Below are positions 15,673 through 25,326 of a stretch of 64,000 bases of DNA, one piece after another. Every line of letters begins with the position of its first letter. The stretch's first letter is position 1. The position numbers were made by a program, and so were the translations under genes. Below the pieces are notes generated by a model. The model worked only from the letters and a program-made list of their open reading frames with translations, was not told the origin of the DNA and did not search any database. The DNA comes from Gammaproteobacteria bacterium. GTDB taxonomy: Bacteria; Pseudomonadota; Gammaproteobacteria; Xanthomonadales; SZUA-36. The DNA is taken from positions 1 to 64,000 of the forward strand of contig JAJRRA010000028.1 of the NCBI GenBank assembly GCA_024279945.1, in the 5' to 3' direction.

Positions 15673-17556
15673 GTGGTTAACGAATTTTTCTTACAGGCTT
15701 TTGTCTACCTGGCTGCAGCCGTTCTGGCGGTGCCCCTGGCCAAGCGTCTGGGCCTGGGTTCCGCGCTGGGGTACTTGCTCGCCGGTCTGATTATCGGGCC
15801 TCACGTACTTGAACTGGTCGGCGAAGAAGGGCAGGACGTCATGCATTTCGCCGAATTCGGCGTGGGTCTGATGCTGTTTCTGATTGGCCTCGAGTTGGAG
15901 CCACGAGTGCTCTGGCGTATGCGGGTGCCCATTTTGGGTCTCGGAGGTTCCCAAGTTGGCCTGACTGCACTGGTGATTGGCGTTGCCGCCTTTGCATCCG
16001 GTCTGGAGTGGCAGACGTCAGTGGCGATTGGACTGACGCTTTCGCTGTCATCTACCGCGATGGTGTTGCAGACCCTTAATGAAAGGGGCTGGATAAACAC
16101 CGAGGCGGGTCGGGGTGGTTTCTCTGTGCTGCTGTTCCAGGACATTGCCGTGATTCCAATCCTCATGTTGCTGCCCTTTCTGAGCTTGCCGGATCTTGAT
16201 CTGCAGCTTATGGAGGATGTGGTGCCGGCAGTGAATGGTGCGCGTCCGGGTTGGTTGCAGGCTCTTCTGGTACTTGGGGTTGTTGCCGGGATTATTGTGG
16301 CGGGTCGTTTTCTGACCCGCCCGGTATTTCGCTGGATTGCTGATACCCGCAGCCGGGAAGTATTTATTGCAACCGCACTTGCGCTGGTTGTGGGCATCAC
16401 GCTGCTGATGCAGTACGTGGGTTTATCACCTGCACTGGGTACTTTCCTTGCGGGAGTGGTTTTAGCAGAAAGTGAGTATCGCCACGAACTGGAGTCCAAT
16501 ATCGAACCCTTCAAGGGCCTGTTGCTGGGGCTGTTTTTTATCGCGGTGGGTGCAAGTATTGATGTCAATATTGTCAGCGGTGAACCGGGTCTGGTTTTTT
16601 CTCTGGTATTTTTGCTGATTGTAAGCAAGTTTCTTGTATTGCTGTTTCTCGGCCGTGTTTTCCGGCTGAAACTGGTTGACAACCTGATGTTTTCTTTCGT
16701 CCTGGCGCAGGGTGGTGAGTTTGCCTTCCTCCTGTTTGCCTTTGCCACCCAAAACCACGTGATCGGGAGTGACCTGGCAAATCTGCTGCTTGTCGTTGTT
16801 GTGCTCACGATGATGATAACGCCGCTGTTGATCATTTTTTATGAACGGCTGATCCGGCCGCGTTTTACCGAATTGGTGCCCCCCCCGGAAGATGAGCAGA
16901 TTGATGCAGGCGACAACCCCGTGGTGGTTGCCGGTTATGGCCGCTTTGGGCAGATCGTATCCCGCCTGCTGAAAGCAGAAGGCTTTCAGACCACCTTGCT
17001 GGATCACGATGCTGGTCAGATTGAGCTGACCGGACGTTTTGGGTACAAGGTTTTTTATGGCGATGCCAGCCGGGTTGAGTTGCTGGAGGCAGCAGGGGCC
17101 GGCAGGGCACGTTTGCTGGTCATTGCGATTGACGAGCGGCGCAAAGCAGTACGGATGGTCCAAACGGCACAGCAGCATTTTCCGAATCTGGGAATACTGG
17201 CCCGTGCCTATGACCGATCTCATGCCTATGAATTGATGGAAGCAGGCGCAGACGTGATTACTCGCGAGACGTTCGGTTCCGCGTTGATTATGGGCGAAGA
17301 AGCGCTAAAACTTCTCGGTTACGAGGATGCCCAGGCCTATCGCGTGATGCACACTTTCAAACATCACGATGAGGCCGGGTTGCGCAAGCTATATGCCGTC
17401 TGGGGTGATGAACATGCCTATGGACTGAGGGTCCGCCAGAACCTGGAAGACCTGGAGAAAGTGCTGCAGGACGACACCGAGGAAGCCGATGCACACATCA
17501 GGGCGGCCTGGAAATATCTGCGCGGCGTCAAGGCAGATGACGAACCGGAAAGCTAA
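15673..17556 (+). CDS. Kef-type cation:proton antiporter (CPA2) with TrkA-N domain
   Basis: A 627-residue inner-membrane protein. About twelve helices (1-390) form a CPA2 exchanger (YLLAGLIIGPHVLEL, FGVGLMLFLIGLELEP, SLSSTAMVLQTL, LLFQDIAVIP), followed by a cytoplasmic nucleotide-binding TrkA-N/RCK domain beginning VVVAGYGRFGQIVSRLL at about 415. It is probably a K+/H+ antiporter of the KefB/KefC type; the exact ion is not determined. GTG at 15673 is chosen, with AGGAG about 14 nt upstream. The stop overlaps by 4 nt the stop of the convergent M20 peptidase gene. Confidence 0.88.
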   Translation: MVNEFFLQAFVYLAAAVLAVPLAKRLGLGSALGYLLAGLIIGPHVLELVGEEGQDVMHFAEFGVGLMLFLIGLELEPRVLWRMRVPILGLGGSQVGLTALVIGVAAFASGLEWQTSVAIGLTLSLSSTAMVLQTLNERGWINTEAGRGGFSVLLFQDIAVIPILMLLPFLSLPDLDLQLMEDVVPAVNGARPGWLQALLVLGVVAGIIVAGRFLTRPVFRWIADTRSREVFIATALALVVGITLLMQYVGLSPALGTFLAGVVLAESEYRHELESNIEPFKGLLLGLFFIAVGASIDVNIVSGEPGLVFSLVFLLIVSKFLVLLFLGRVFRLKLVDNLMFSFVLAQGGEFAFLLFAFATQNHVIGSDLANLLLVVVVLTMMITPLLIIFYERLIRPRFTELVPPPEDEQIDAGDNPVVVAGYGRFGQIVSRLLKAEGFQTTLLDHDAGQIELTGRFGYKVFYGDASRVELLEAAGAGRARLLVIAIDERRKAVRMVQTAQQHFPNLGILARAYDRSHAYELMEAGADVITRETFGSALIMGEEALKLLGYEDAQAYRVMHTFKHHDEAGLRKLYAVWGDEHAYGLRVRQNLEDLEKVLQDDTEEADAHIRAAWKYLRGVKADDEPES

Positions 17557-18965
17557 TCTTTTCGATGATAGTGATCAGCAATCACCTGCGCCACGCAGGC
17601 GGTCAGCTTGCGCGCAAAGGGAATGTGCAGGAACTCGTTCGGTCCGTGTGCGTTGGAGTTGGGTCCCAGCACGCCGGTGATCATGAACTGGGCGCGGGGG
17701 AAGAAGTCGCCGAGCATGGCCATGAATGGAATGGTGCCGCCCTCACCCATGTACATCACGCTTTGTCCGTAGGCAGCCTGTGAGGCTGTTTCCAGTGAGG
17801 CATCCAGCCAGGGTGCGATGTCCGGTGCATTCCAGCCCGATGCGGCAGGATCTGCCTCGAAACTTACCTGGGCATTGTGCGGCGGATTCGCTTCGAGGGT
17901 TTGTTTGATGTTCACCGTGGCCTCATTTCCATCCACGGTTGGGGGCAGGCGCATCGACAGTTTCAGTGCGGTATACGGGCGCAGCACATTACCCGCTGAG
18001 GCAAGAGTCGGCATCCCTTCTGCTCCGGTAACAGACAGTGCCGGGCGCCAGGTCCGGTTGAGGATACGTTCCAGGTTATTGTCTGCCTGAGGCTCCACGC
18101 CCGCACAAAACGGATAGGCCTCAAAGACTCCATCGCCCAGAGCATCCGCCATGCGCTGACTTTGCGCCATACGCTGTTCGGAGATATCGGCGTAAAGGTA
18201 GTCCGGCAGGACACGACCGCTATTTTCATCCTCCAGGCGGCTGATCAACTGGCGCAGGATACGGAAGCTGGAGGGTACGATACCGGACGCATAACCGGAG
18301 TGGACGCCTTCTTCGAGAATATCGGCGCGCAGGGTGCCGGCGACTAGGCCACGCAGGGAGACGGTCAGCCAGAGCTGATCATAATTGCCTGCTCCCGAAT
18401 CCAGGCACACCACCAGCGAAGGAGTACCGATTCGGTCCCTGAGGTGATCGATGTAATAGGGCAGGTCATAGCTGCCGGACTCCTCACAGGCCTCGATGAT
18501 GACCACGCAGCGCGCATGTGGCATTTTCTCACGCTGCAGCGCCATGATTGCGGTGAGTGATCCATAGGCGGCGTAGCCGTCATCAGCGCCGCCACGGCCA
18601 TACAATTTGCTGTCCTTGATCACTGGTGTCCAGGGCCCCAGGTCATCCGCCCAGCCATTCATTTCAGGCTGCTTGTCGAGGTGACCGTAAAGCAGAATGG
18701 TGTCGTCATTGTCACCGGGGATATCCATAAAGATCAGCGGTGTCCGCCCCGGAAGGCGCACAATTTCATATTCCATCCCGGCGATGTCCTGGGCTTTGCA
18801 CCAGGCAAAAATCTGTTGGACAGCATCTTCCAGATAGCCATTTTTTTCCCAGTCCGGGTCAAAATGTGGGGATTTGGCCGGAATTTTGATGTACTCAATG
18901 AGTTCCGGAACGATGGAGTCCATCCAGACTTCATCAACAAATTTTTGCACTGATGGGTGGTTCAT
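17553..18965 (-). CDS. M20-family metallopeptidase
   Basis: A 470-residue M20 di- or carboxypeptidase-like enzyme. Metal and catalytic elements are YGHLDKQPE (His and Asp), GRGGADDGY (bridging Asp) and EACEESGS (catalytic Glu with metal ligand Glu), with a C-terminal GPNSNAHGPNEFLHI carrying the last His ligand. No signal peptide is seen, so it is cytoplasmic. It probably cleaves peptides or N-acyl amino acids; the POT transporter nearby would fit peptide use. A REP-like palindrome lies just upstream of its start. Confidence 0.88.
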   Translation of the reverse strand: MNHPSVQKFVDEVWMDSIVPELIEYIKIPAKSPHFDPDWEKNGYLEDAVQQIFAWCKAQDIAGMEYEIVRLPGRTPLIFMDIPGDNDDTILLYGHLDKQPEMNGWADDLGPWTPVIKDSKLYGRGGADDGYAAYGSLTAIMALQREKMPHARCVVIIEACEESGSYDLPYYIDHLRDRIGTPSLVVCLDSGAGNYDQLWLTVSLRGLVAGTLRADILEEGVHSGYASGIVPSSFRILRQLISRLEDENSGRVLPDYLYADISEQRMAQSQRMADALGDGVFEAYPFCAGVEPQADNNLERILNRTWRPALSVTGAEGMPTLASAGNVLRPYTALKLSMRLPPTVDGNEATVNIKQTLEANPPHNAQVSFEADPAASGWNAPDIAPWLDASLETASQAAYGQSVMYMGEGGTIPFMAMLGDFFPRAQFMITGVLGPNSNAHGPNEFLHIPFARKLTACVAQVIADHYHRKD

Positions 18966-19011
18966 GAGCCTGCCTTGAGTAGCAATCCTGAAGATTGCTT
19001 CAGATTATGGC

Positions 19012-19076
19012 ATGTAAGAGCCCGCTTGCGGGCGAAATAAATGCTCTCTGGATCGCCCGCAAGCGGGCTCTTACAT
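19012..19076. repeat. REP-like palindrome, copy 1
   Basis: Arms TGTAAGAGCCCGCTTG plus CGGGCGA at 19013-19035 and their exact reverse complement at 19053-19075 (24 bp each counting the outer A/T pair), with a 17-bp loop. Each arm itself contains the small palindrome CCCGCTTGCGGG. It lies between the start of the M20 gene and the end of the CNNM gene. Confidence 0.85.
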
Positions 19077-19077
19077 T

Positions 19078-20160
19078 TTATTCAGGGTCTTTGCTCTGTT
19101 CCTGGATAAGGCCGTGCTTGCGGGCGCGTTGTTGCCATTTTTCCCTTGCCAGTGCCTGCATGTCTACCGTGTGATCGGCTTCATCAATGATCTCGGTGCC
19201 GAGCAGGGTTTCAATCACATCTTCCATGGTTACAATGCCGGCCATGCCTCCAAATTCATCCACCACCAGCGCTATGTGTTCCCGTTTTTCAAGGAATAGT
19301 TTGAACAGGTCCGGCACCGGAAGGGATTCGTGGATGATGATGATCTCACGCCGGATGGATTTGAGTGGTTCATCGCCCTTGTCATGCAGCAGGCTGGTGT
19401 GCAGTTTGTCTTTGAGGAAATAGCCTGAGACGTCTTCCCGGGAGTCCCCTTCGTACAATGGAATGCGGGAAAAGGGCAGGTCCTTGTTGGCTTCATAGAA
19501 GTTCAGGATGGTCATTTCCTCCGATGCAAGCTTAACGACCGGTCGGGGTGGCATGATGTCTTTGGCCTGAACGGTATGCAGCAGCAACAGGTTTTCGATT
19601 ACATCGGACTGCTGCTGTTCTACGTGCCCTTCCTCCACACCAATTTCAGCCATGGCAAGAAACTCGGAACGGGAGAACACGCTTTGTGATTTGTCCTTTT
19701 TCAGGGCACGGGTGATGAACTGACCCAGCCAGACCAGGGGGTACAGCAGGAAAATCATAAGCTGCAGCGATCTGACCGTGAACGGAACAAGCTTTTGCCA
19801 CTGGTTGGCGCCGATGGTTTTGGGAATGATTTCCGACAGGATCAGTATGCCCAGGGTCATGGTCGCAGGCACTGCGACGGAAGTGACCAACGGGTTGGCT
19901 TCAGCCCAGATGTGTGCGCCCTGTGCGCCTACACCGATAGCGCCGACCGTGTGGGCGATTGTGTTCAGCGTCAGAATGGCTGCCAGCGGTCGGTCAATGT
20001 TTTCCTTGAAGGACTGGAGTCGCAGACCGATACGACCGCCTTCCTTGAGCTTTACCTGGGCATAGCTGGGCGTGATGCTCAGCAGTACGGCTTCCCAAAG
20101 GGAACAAAAGAAAGACGTAATAATGGAAATCAGGAAAAATGTAATAAGCAGGGTATACAT
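19078..20160 (-). CDS. CNNM/CorC-type transporter with CBS pair (hemolysin family)
   Basis: A 360-residue membrane protein beginning MYTLLITFFLISIITSFF. An N-terminal DUF21/CNNM transmembrane domain (about 1-180, with TLGILILSEIIPKTIG) is followed by CBS domains (HTVQAKDIMPPRP; HIALVVDEFGGMAGIVT). The family is linked to Mg2+ or other divalent-ion efflux. A longer frame starts at 20403, but the ATG at 20160 begins directly at the first membrane helix and is preferred. The usual C-terminal CorC_HlyC domain is absent, making it shorter than many homologues. Confidence 0.82.
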   Translation of the reverse strand: MYTLLITFFLISIITSFFCSLWEAVLLSITPSYAQVKLKEGGRIGLRLQSFKENIDRPLAAILTLNTIAHTVGAIGVGAQGAHIWAEANPLVTSVAVPATMTLGILILSEIIPKTIGANQWQKLVPFTVRSLQLMIFLLYPLVWLGQFITRALKKDKSQSVFSRSEFLAMAEIGVEEGHVEQQQSDVIENLLLLHTVQAKDIMPPRPVVKLASEEMTILNFYEANKDLPFSRIPLYEGDSREDVSGYFLKDKLHTSLLHDKGDEPLKSIRREIIIIHESLPVPDLFKLFLEKREHIALVVDEFGGMAGIVTMEDVIETLLGTEIIDEADHTVDMQALAREKWQQRARKHGLIQEQSKDPE

Positions 20161-20314
20161 AGTTTCTTCGCAGTAGGCGGACCAAATACTCCGCAAAATC
20201 TGATTATCGGGCCAACAAGCCAAGTGTCTGTTATGCTTGCGGCACTTCGTTTTCCGGTACATACCGGAAAGATCAAAATCAACAATCAACCATGATAAAC
20301 CTCGGAGGGAATCA

Positions 20315-21841
20315 GTGACTACCCAAACCGATATGGCGAATACCCCGGGCATCCCGCCGGGTGAGTTTCTCGGACACCCCAAGGCACTTTGGCAGCTTTC
20401 CAATATTGAGATGTGGGAACGCTTTTCCTATTACGGTATGCGTGCCGTGCTGGCGGTTTATGTCGCAACGACTTTTTTCAGTCACATGGGTACCAATGCC
20501 AACTCAGAAGCGAGTCTGGTCTATGGCGGCTACACGGCGCTGGTATATGCAACGGGCATCATTGGCGGCTATATCGCGGATCATGTGCTGGGCTATCAGC
20601 GATCCATTTTACTGGGCGCCATTATTATGGCCGCAGGCTTGTTCGTATTACTGATTGAGGATCTGAACTGGTTCCTGGTGGGTCTGGCGCTGATTGTAGC
20701 GGGCAACGGCCTGTTCAAGCCCAACATCTCAACCATGATCGGCAAGTTGTACACCCCCGGTGATATACGGCGGGACTCGGGTTTTACGATTTTCTACATG
20801 GGTATCAATCTGGGCGCCCTGATTGCTCCACTGATTACTTCTGCCTGGATCGGCGCGACCTGGGGTCTCAAGTATGGATTTCTGGCGGCCGGTATCGGCA
20901 TGATCCTGTCCACGCTGTTCCTGGAAGTAGCCAAGAAGTCCCTGGGCCACATCGGCCTTCCACAGGAAGACAAGGATGGCTGGGGCCGGTTTTTCGCCGT
21001 TGGCGCCGGGGCCATTGCGATGGCTGGAGTGGTCTTTTTCCTGCTGTCGGAAAGTACGATTCTGGGCTACCTGCTGATCGGCATCATGCTGGCGTTGATG
21101 GCCTATTTCATCATTGCCGGAATTCGTTCCGGTGATAAAGTGCAGTTGCAACGCTATATTGCGATGCTGATTCTGTTCGTGGCCAACGCCTGTTTCTGGG
21201 CTCTGTTTGAGCAGGCCGGCAGCTCGATGAATTTCTTTGCGCGTGAATTCGTCACGCCGATGTTCGGTAGCATGGAAACCTGGCAGTCGGGTGGTTTCGG
21301 TATTTTCCAGTCACTCAATCCGCTGTACATCCTGTTGTTTGCCCCCTTGTTCGCGGCACTGTGGCCATGGCTTGAAAAGCGCGGTCTCAATCCTTCCATA
21401 CCGAGAAAATTTGCACTGGGACTGATTCAGGTTGCACTGGGTTTCTATGTGCTGGTGTTCGCAATCAATAACTTCCAGAACGCTGCCGGACTGGTGCCCT
21501 GGATTCTCCTGGCCCTGGTTTACCTGTTGCATACCAGCGGTGAGTTATGCCTGTCCCCGATCGGTTTGTCCATGGTTACGAAACTGGCCGCTGAGAAAGA
21601 GACTGGCATGGCCATGGGTGGCTGGTTCCTCTCCATTGCAATGGCGCAGTATGTGGCAGGTCTGATTGCCGCAGTTGCATCCGGTGGTACAGGTGGGCAT
21701 GGAGCAATTCCTGCGACTGCCGCCCCCATCGGCCAGTACGCCGATACCTACATGATGCTGTTCTGGATTGGCCTCGGCTTCGGTGTTGCCTATCTGGTGG
21801 TTGCACCGCTGATCAATAAGTTGATGCATGGCGTGAAATAG
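20315..21841 (+). CDS. POT/PTR2-family di-/tripeptide transporter
   Basis: A 508-residue, roughly 14-helix proton-coupled peptide transporter of the inner membrane. The N-terminal ExxERFSYYG motif (EMWERFSYYGM) and GGYIADHVLGYQR, GNGLFKPNIST and FYMGINLGALIAP are diagnostic. The start is GTG at 20315, preceded by GGAGGG; the frame extends upstream to 20237 but lacks a ribosome binding site. With the M20 peptidase and the DUF885 protein it suggests peptide uptake and breakdown. Confidence 0.9.
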   Translation: MTTQTDMANTPGIPPGEFLGHPKALWQLSNIEMWERFSYYGMRAVLAVYVATTFFSHMGTNANSEASLVYGGYTALVYATGIIGGYIADHVLGYQRSILLGAIIMAAGLFVLLIEDLNWFLVGLALIVAGNGLFKPNISTMIGKLYTPGDIRRDSGFTIFYMGINLGALIAPLITSAWIGATWGLKYGFLAAGIGMILSTLFLEVAKKSLGHIGLPQEDKDGWGRFFAVGAGAIAMAGVVFFLLSESTILGYLLIGIMLALMAYFIIAGIRSGDKVQLQRYIAMLILFVANACFWALFEQAGSSMNFFAREFVTPMFGSMETWQSGGFGIFQSLNPLYILLFAPLFAALWPWLEKRGLNPSIPRKFALGLIQVALGFYVLVFAINNFQNAAGLVPWILLALVYLLHTSGELCLSPIGLSMVTKLAAEKETGMAMGGWFLSIAMAQYVAGLIAAVASGGTGGHGAIPATAAPIGQYADTYMMLFWIGLGFGVAYLVVAPLINKLMHGVK

Positions 21842-21844
21842 ACG

Positions 21845-21920
21845 TGTAAGAGCCCGCTTGCGGGCGAATGTGCATCGCGTCCTGAGGGCGGAAATTTTCG
21901 CCCCCAAGCGGGCTCTTACA
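21845..21920. repeat. REP-like palindrome, copy 2
   Basis: The left arm (21845-21867) is identical to that of copy 1; the right arm (21898-21920) differs by one base (CCCCCAAG for CCCGCAAG), and the loop is 30 bp. It starts 3 nt after the POT transporter stop and may protect the mRNA end or terminate transcription. Confidence 0.85.
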
Positions 21921-21948
21921 AAACCTTGGTTTTCTTCGGAGGTTTTTG

Positions 21949-23748
21949 ATGAAATTATCCGGTTGGGGCGTTCCGCCCGTACTGTTTGCTGTATTCCTGT
22001 TGCTGCTGGCTGGCTGCAGTCCATCCGAAGCCCCGGAGTCTGCGGCGCCGGCGGTTTTTCCTTCCAGTGAGCTTGCGCATACGGACCAGGAAAAGCCTGC
22101 CAATGAATGGACCCGCTTTGTCGACCGCTACATCGAAGATTATTTTGCCGCCCATCCGGCGTTTGCTGTGGTCCAGGGGCGGCATGAGTATGACGGTCAG
22201 TTACCGGACTGGAGTGCTGAAGGCCTCGCAGGCGAAATTGCCCGCCTGCACGAGGCCCGTGAGAATGCCCTGAGTTTCAGTGATGAAGACCTCGGCGATG
22301 AGGGTCGGTATCAGCGGGAATACCTGTTGGCGGCAGTCGACCGGGCTCTGTTCTGGCTCGAAAAGTCCGAGTGGCCGTTTGTAAACCCGGCGTATTATTT
22401 CGACTGGATGTCGGATTCGCTGGATCCCAGCCCGTATATCACGCTGGACTACGCACCGTTGGAAGAGCGCATCAAATCATACACTCGGTATGCCCGGAAT
22501 GTCCCCCGGGCTGCGCAACAGATCCGGGCCAACCTGCGCATGCCTATGGCGCGAACCCGCCTGGCGTACGGTATCGATTCCTTCGGTGGTTTTGCGGATT
22601 ATTTCAGCAAAGATGTGCCGCTTGTTTTCGCCGCTGTAGAGGATGCAGAACTGCAGGCAGAATTTGCCGGGGCAAACACGGCGGCTGCAACGGCAATGAC
22701 AGAACTGACCGACTGGTTGAAATCCAATCTAGCTACGGCGACCGAAGACTTTGCACTGGGGCCGGAACTGTTCAGCCGAATGATTTATGACACGGAACGT
22801 GTTGATAGCACTCTGGAAGAACTCGAGGCGGTCGGCCAGGCAGATATGAAACGCAACCAGCTTGCACTGGGCGAAGCCTGTGCGGAGTTTGCTCCCGGTG
22901 AGAGCATTCACAGTTGCTTCTCTCGAATGGCAGGGCGCAAGCCGCCAGGGGGAGCGGTGGAAACGGCCCGGCGGCAGCTTAATGAGCTCAAAGCTTTTGT
23001 ACTTGAAAATAAGCTGGTAACGATTCCCGGTAATGAAGAAGTCCTGGTCGCTGAGGCGCCACCCTATGCCCGCTCCAATTTTGCCTATATCAATATTCCC
23101 GGCGCATTCGAGAAAAACCAGCCCTCGACCTATTACATTTCACCGCCAAATCCCGCCTGGCCGGAAGAAGTTCAACAGGCTTATATCGCCGGGGAATCCG
23201 ATCTGCTGTTTACCTCGGTGCATGAAGTCTGGCCGGGGCATTTCCTCAATTTCACCCACGCCAACCGCGCGGACTGGGATTTTGGGCGCGTATTCGTGAC
23301 CTACGCTTTCGGTGAAGGCTGGGCGCACTACAGCGAAGAAATGATGCTGGAGGCTGGTTTGCGTGGAGCTTCACCGGAAACCCGTATCGGGCAACTATCC
23401 AATGCACTGCTGCGCAATGCCCGTTTCCTTTCAGCCATCGGGCTGCACGCCAGGGGCATGACGGTTGAAGAAGCAGAAAAGTTCTTCATGGAAGAGGCCT
23501 ACCAGGATCAGGGAACCGCGCAGCAGCAGGCGGCACGGGGTACTTATGATCCTGCCTACCTCAACTACACCCTCGGTAAACTGATGATCCGGCAACTGCG
23601 TGATGACTGGACAGCCGGGCGTGGTGGGCGTGCGGCCTGGCGAGAATTCCACGATACTTTCCTGTCCTTCGGCGGGCCGCCGATTCCCCTGGTTCGGGCG
23701 CGGATGATGCGGACTCAGCCGGCAGCGGTATTTTACAAGCCGGAGTAG
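21949..23748 (+). CDS. DUF885-family lipoprotein
   Basis: A 599-residue lipoprotein: signal with lipobox LAGC (Cys at about 23), so anchored in the envelope. The body is a DUF885 protein with the metallopeptidase-like SVHEVWPGHFLNFTHANR motif and FGEGWAHYSEEM, the pattern of zinc-peptidase-like HExxxGH proteins. The biochemical role is not established. ATG at 21949 is preferred over TTG at 21946, as GGAGG lies 6 nt upstream of the ATG. Confidence 0.85.
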   Translation: MKLSGWGVPPVLFAVFLLLLAGCSPSEAPESAAPAVFPSSELAHTDQEKPANEWTRFVDRYIEDYFAAHPAFAVVQGRHEYDGQLPDWSAEGLAGEIARLHEARENALSFSDEDLGDEGRYQREYLLAAVDRALFWLEKSEWPFVNPAYYFDWMSDSLDPSPYITLDYAPLEERIKSYTRYARNVPRAAQQIRANLRMPMARTRLAYGIDSFGGFADYFSKDVPLVFAAVEDAELQAEFAGANTAAATAMTELTDWLKSNLATATEDFALGPELFSRMIYDTERVDSTLEELEAVGQADMKRNQLALGEACAEFAPGESIHSCFSRMAGRKPPGGAVETARRQLNELKAFVLENKLVTIPGNEEVLVAEAPPYARSNFAYINIPGAFEKNQPSTYYISPPNPAWPEEVQQAYIAGESDLLFTSVHEVWPGHFLNFTHANRADWDFGRVFVTYAFGEGWAHYSEEMMLEAGLRGASPETRIGQLSNALLRNARFLSAIGLHARGMTVEEAEKFFMEEAYQDQGTAQQQAARGTYDPAYLNYTLGKLMIRQLRDDWTAGRGGRAAWREFHDTFLSFGGPPIPLVRARMMRTQPAAVFYKPE

Positions 23749-23767
23749 TAAGGGGCCATCGAAACAG

Positions 23768-24271
23768 TTAAAGATCCATTGCCATGAAGCAATTGCAACT
23801 GCCGTGCCCGGTATTGCCCAGCGGCTTTTCGATGGGCTGAAATCCATGCTTGAGGTAAAGTTGTCTGGCCCGGGACATATTATCCATGGTCTCAAGATAG
23901 CAGTTTGTGTATCCGGCATCCCGGGCGGCCTTGAGCAGGATCGCCAGCAAGCGACTGCCGAGGCCGGAGCCGCGTAGTTCCTGCAGGAAATACATCTTGC
24001 GCAATTCACACACTCCTGGCTCGCCAGCGGTCAGGGGCGCAATTCCTCCACAGCCCTGCAAACGGTTATTATGTTCAATCACGTAGAAGGCGGAACCCGA
24101 AGTTGAATAGGCTTCGTACATTGAGTCGACTTCGCTGTCCTCAATGGAAAATCCGCATCCGACCGCGCCAAATTCGGTCATGACCTGCCGGATGATCTGC
24201 GCCACGGCCGGATTGTCTGCCGGGCGTATCAGCCGTATCCGGTCTTCCATGTGCTGTTCAGCTTGATTCAT
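23768..24271 (-). CDS. GNAT-family N-acetyltransferase
   Basis: A 167-residue GNAT enzyme. The acetyl-CoA motif is LRKMYFLQELRGSGLGSRLL (R-G-x-G-L-G) at about 90-110, followed by GYTNCYLETMDNMSRARQLY and KHGFQPIEKP. The substrate is unknown. The start overlaps by 14 nt the 3' end of the CaiB gene, so it is the last gene of the APC-CaiB-GNAT operon. Confidence 0.85.
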   Translation of the reverse strand: MNQAEQHMEDRIRLIRPADNPAVAQIIRQVMTEFGAVGCGFSIEDSEVDSMYEAYSTSGSAFYVIEHNNRLQGCGGIAPLTAGEPGVCELRKMYFLQELRGSGLGSRLLAILLKAARDAGYTNCYLETMDNMSRARQLYLKHGFQPIEKPLGNTGHGSCNCFMAMDL

Positions 24272-25325
24272 TAGTGCTGAAAGCGATTTGCTTCAAGCCG
24301 GGTAAACCATCGCTTTCCAGGACCATTCCTTTTGCCAGGCGGGTTTCAAATACGTCTTTCATATCGTTTACTGCACCTGCCGGAACGTGGCATTCATGGA
24401 GTCTAGCCATGAACTCATCCCGTTTCCAGGTTCTGATTTTGCTTCTCAGAATGGTCGTCAGTTCCTGGTTGTTAACCACGCGCTGCGGGTTCCGGCGAAA
24501 CTTCTCATTCTGTGCCAGTTCCACCATACCGAGCACATCACACAAGGCGGAGAATTGCCGGTCGGTTCCCACGGCGAGCACCAGCGGCTTTTCATCCTTG
24601 CTGAAAAAGACCGTGCCGTAAGGTGAGATATTCGGATGCCCGGAACCCAGGCGTTCAGGAATATGCCCTGCATAGAGCCAGTTGAGCGCCTGATTGGCCA
24701 GGGAAGCCACCGCCGATTCAAACAGGGAAACCTCGACCAGACTGCCTTTCCCGTTTTGTTCCCGGCGCAGCAGCGCCAGCAGCAAGCCTTCTTTCAACTG
24801 GTGTGCGGTGAGCACATCTATCAGCGCTACGGGCATCTTGGTCGGCAGGCTCTGGGGCTCACCATTCATGTACATAAAGCCTGATTCGGCTTGTATGATG
24901 GCATCGTAACCGGGACGTGCATTGTCTTTGCCGTAACCGGTAATGCTGCCGTAAATCAGCTTCGGGTTAATGGCGCTCAGCCGGGCGTAGTCGACCCTGA
25001 GTTTTTCTGCGTCACCTGGCTTGTAGCTGGTGATCAGCACATCAGCCTGTTTAACATGTTCCATCAATTGGGCGTAATCCGGTTCTTTCCTGATGTCCAG
25101 ATAGAGGTGCCGTTTACCCCAGTTTACCGACAGGAAGTACGCCGATTTATTCGATGTTTGATCTTCTCCGGGAAGTTTCCACGAACGTGTCACGTCCCCA
25201 TCGGTAGAGGGGTTTTCCACCTTGAGGACGGCGGCACCCAACTCCGCAAAAAATTGTCCGGCAGAGGGGCCGGCCAGTACCGAGGCAAGTTCAATCACTT
25301 TCAGTTTGTGCAGAATGCGGTCCAT
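24258..25325 (-). CDS. CaiB/BaiF-family (class III) CoA-transferase
   Basis: A 355-residue CoA-transferase. It begins with VIELASVLAGPSAGQFFAELGA and ENPSTDGDVTR, has NWGKRHLYLDIRKEPD, and holds SITGYG followed by GYDAIIQAESGFM, where the family's catalytic Asp lies. It moves CoA between acids, but the substrate is not evident. The stop of the APC permease lies 1 nt before its ATG, and the GNAT gene overlaps its end, so transport, activation and acetylation are likely linked. Confidence 0.87.
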   Translation of the reverse strand: MDRILHKLKVIELASVLAGPSAGQFFAELGAAVLKVENPSTDGDVTRSWKLPGEDQTSNKSAYFLSVNWGKRHLYLDIRKEPDYAQLMEHVKQADVLITSYKPGDAEKLRVDYARLSAINPKLIYGSITGYGKDNARPGYDAIIQAESGFMYMNGEPQSLPTKMPVALIDVLTAHQLKEGLLLALLRREQNGKGSLVEVSLFESAVASLANQALNWLYAGHIPERLGSGHPNISPYGTVFFSKDEKPLVLAVGTDRQFSALCDVLGMVELAQNEKFRRNPQRVVNNQELTTILRSKIRTWKRDEFMARLHECHVPAGAVNDMKDVFETRLAKGMVLESDGLPGLKQIAFSTNESS

Positions 25326-25326
25326 T

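Noticed and set aside
15801-16835. 344-codon open frame opposite the antiporter gene
   Set aside because: Its composition is Ser/Arg/Thr-rich shadow text, while the opposite frame is a clear CPA2 transporter.
19012-21920. CRISPR array from the repeated palindrome
   Set aside because: There are only two copies 2.8 kb apart with genes between; there is no spacer series or cas gene.
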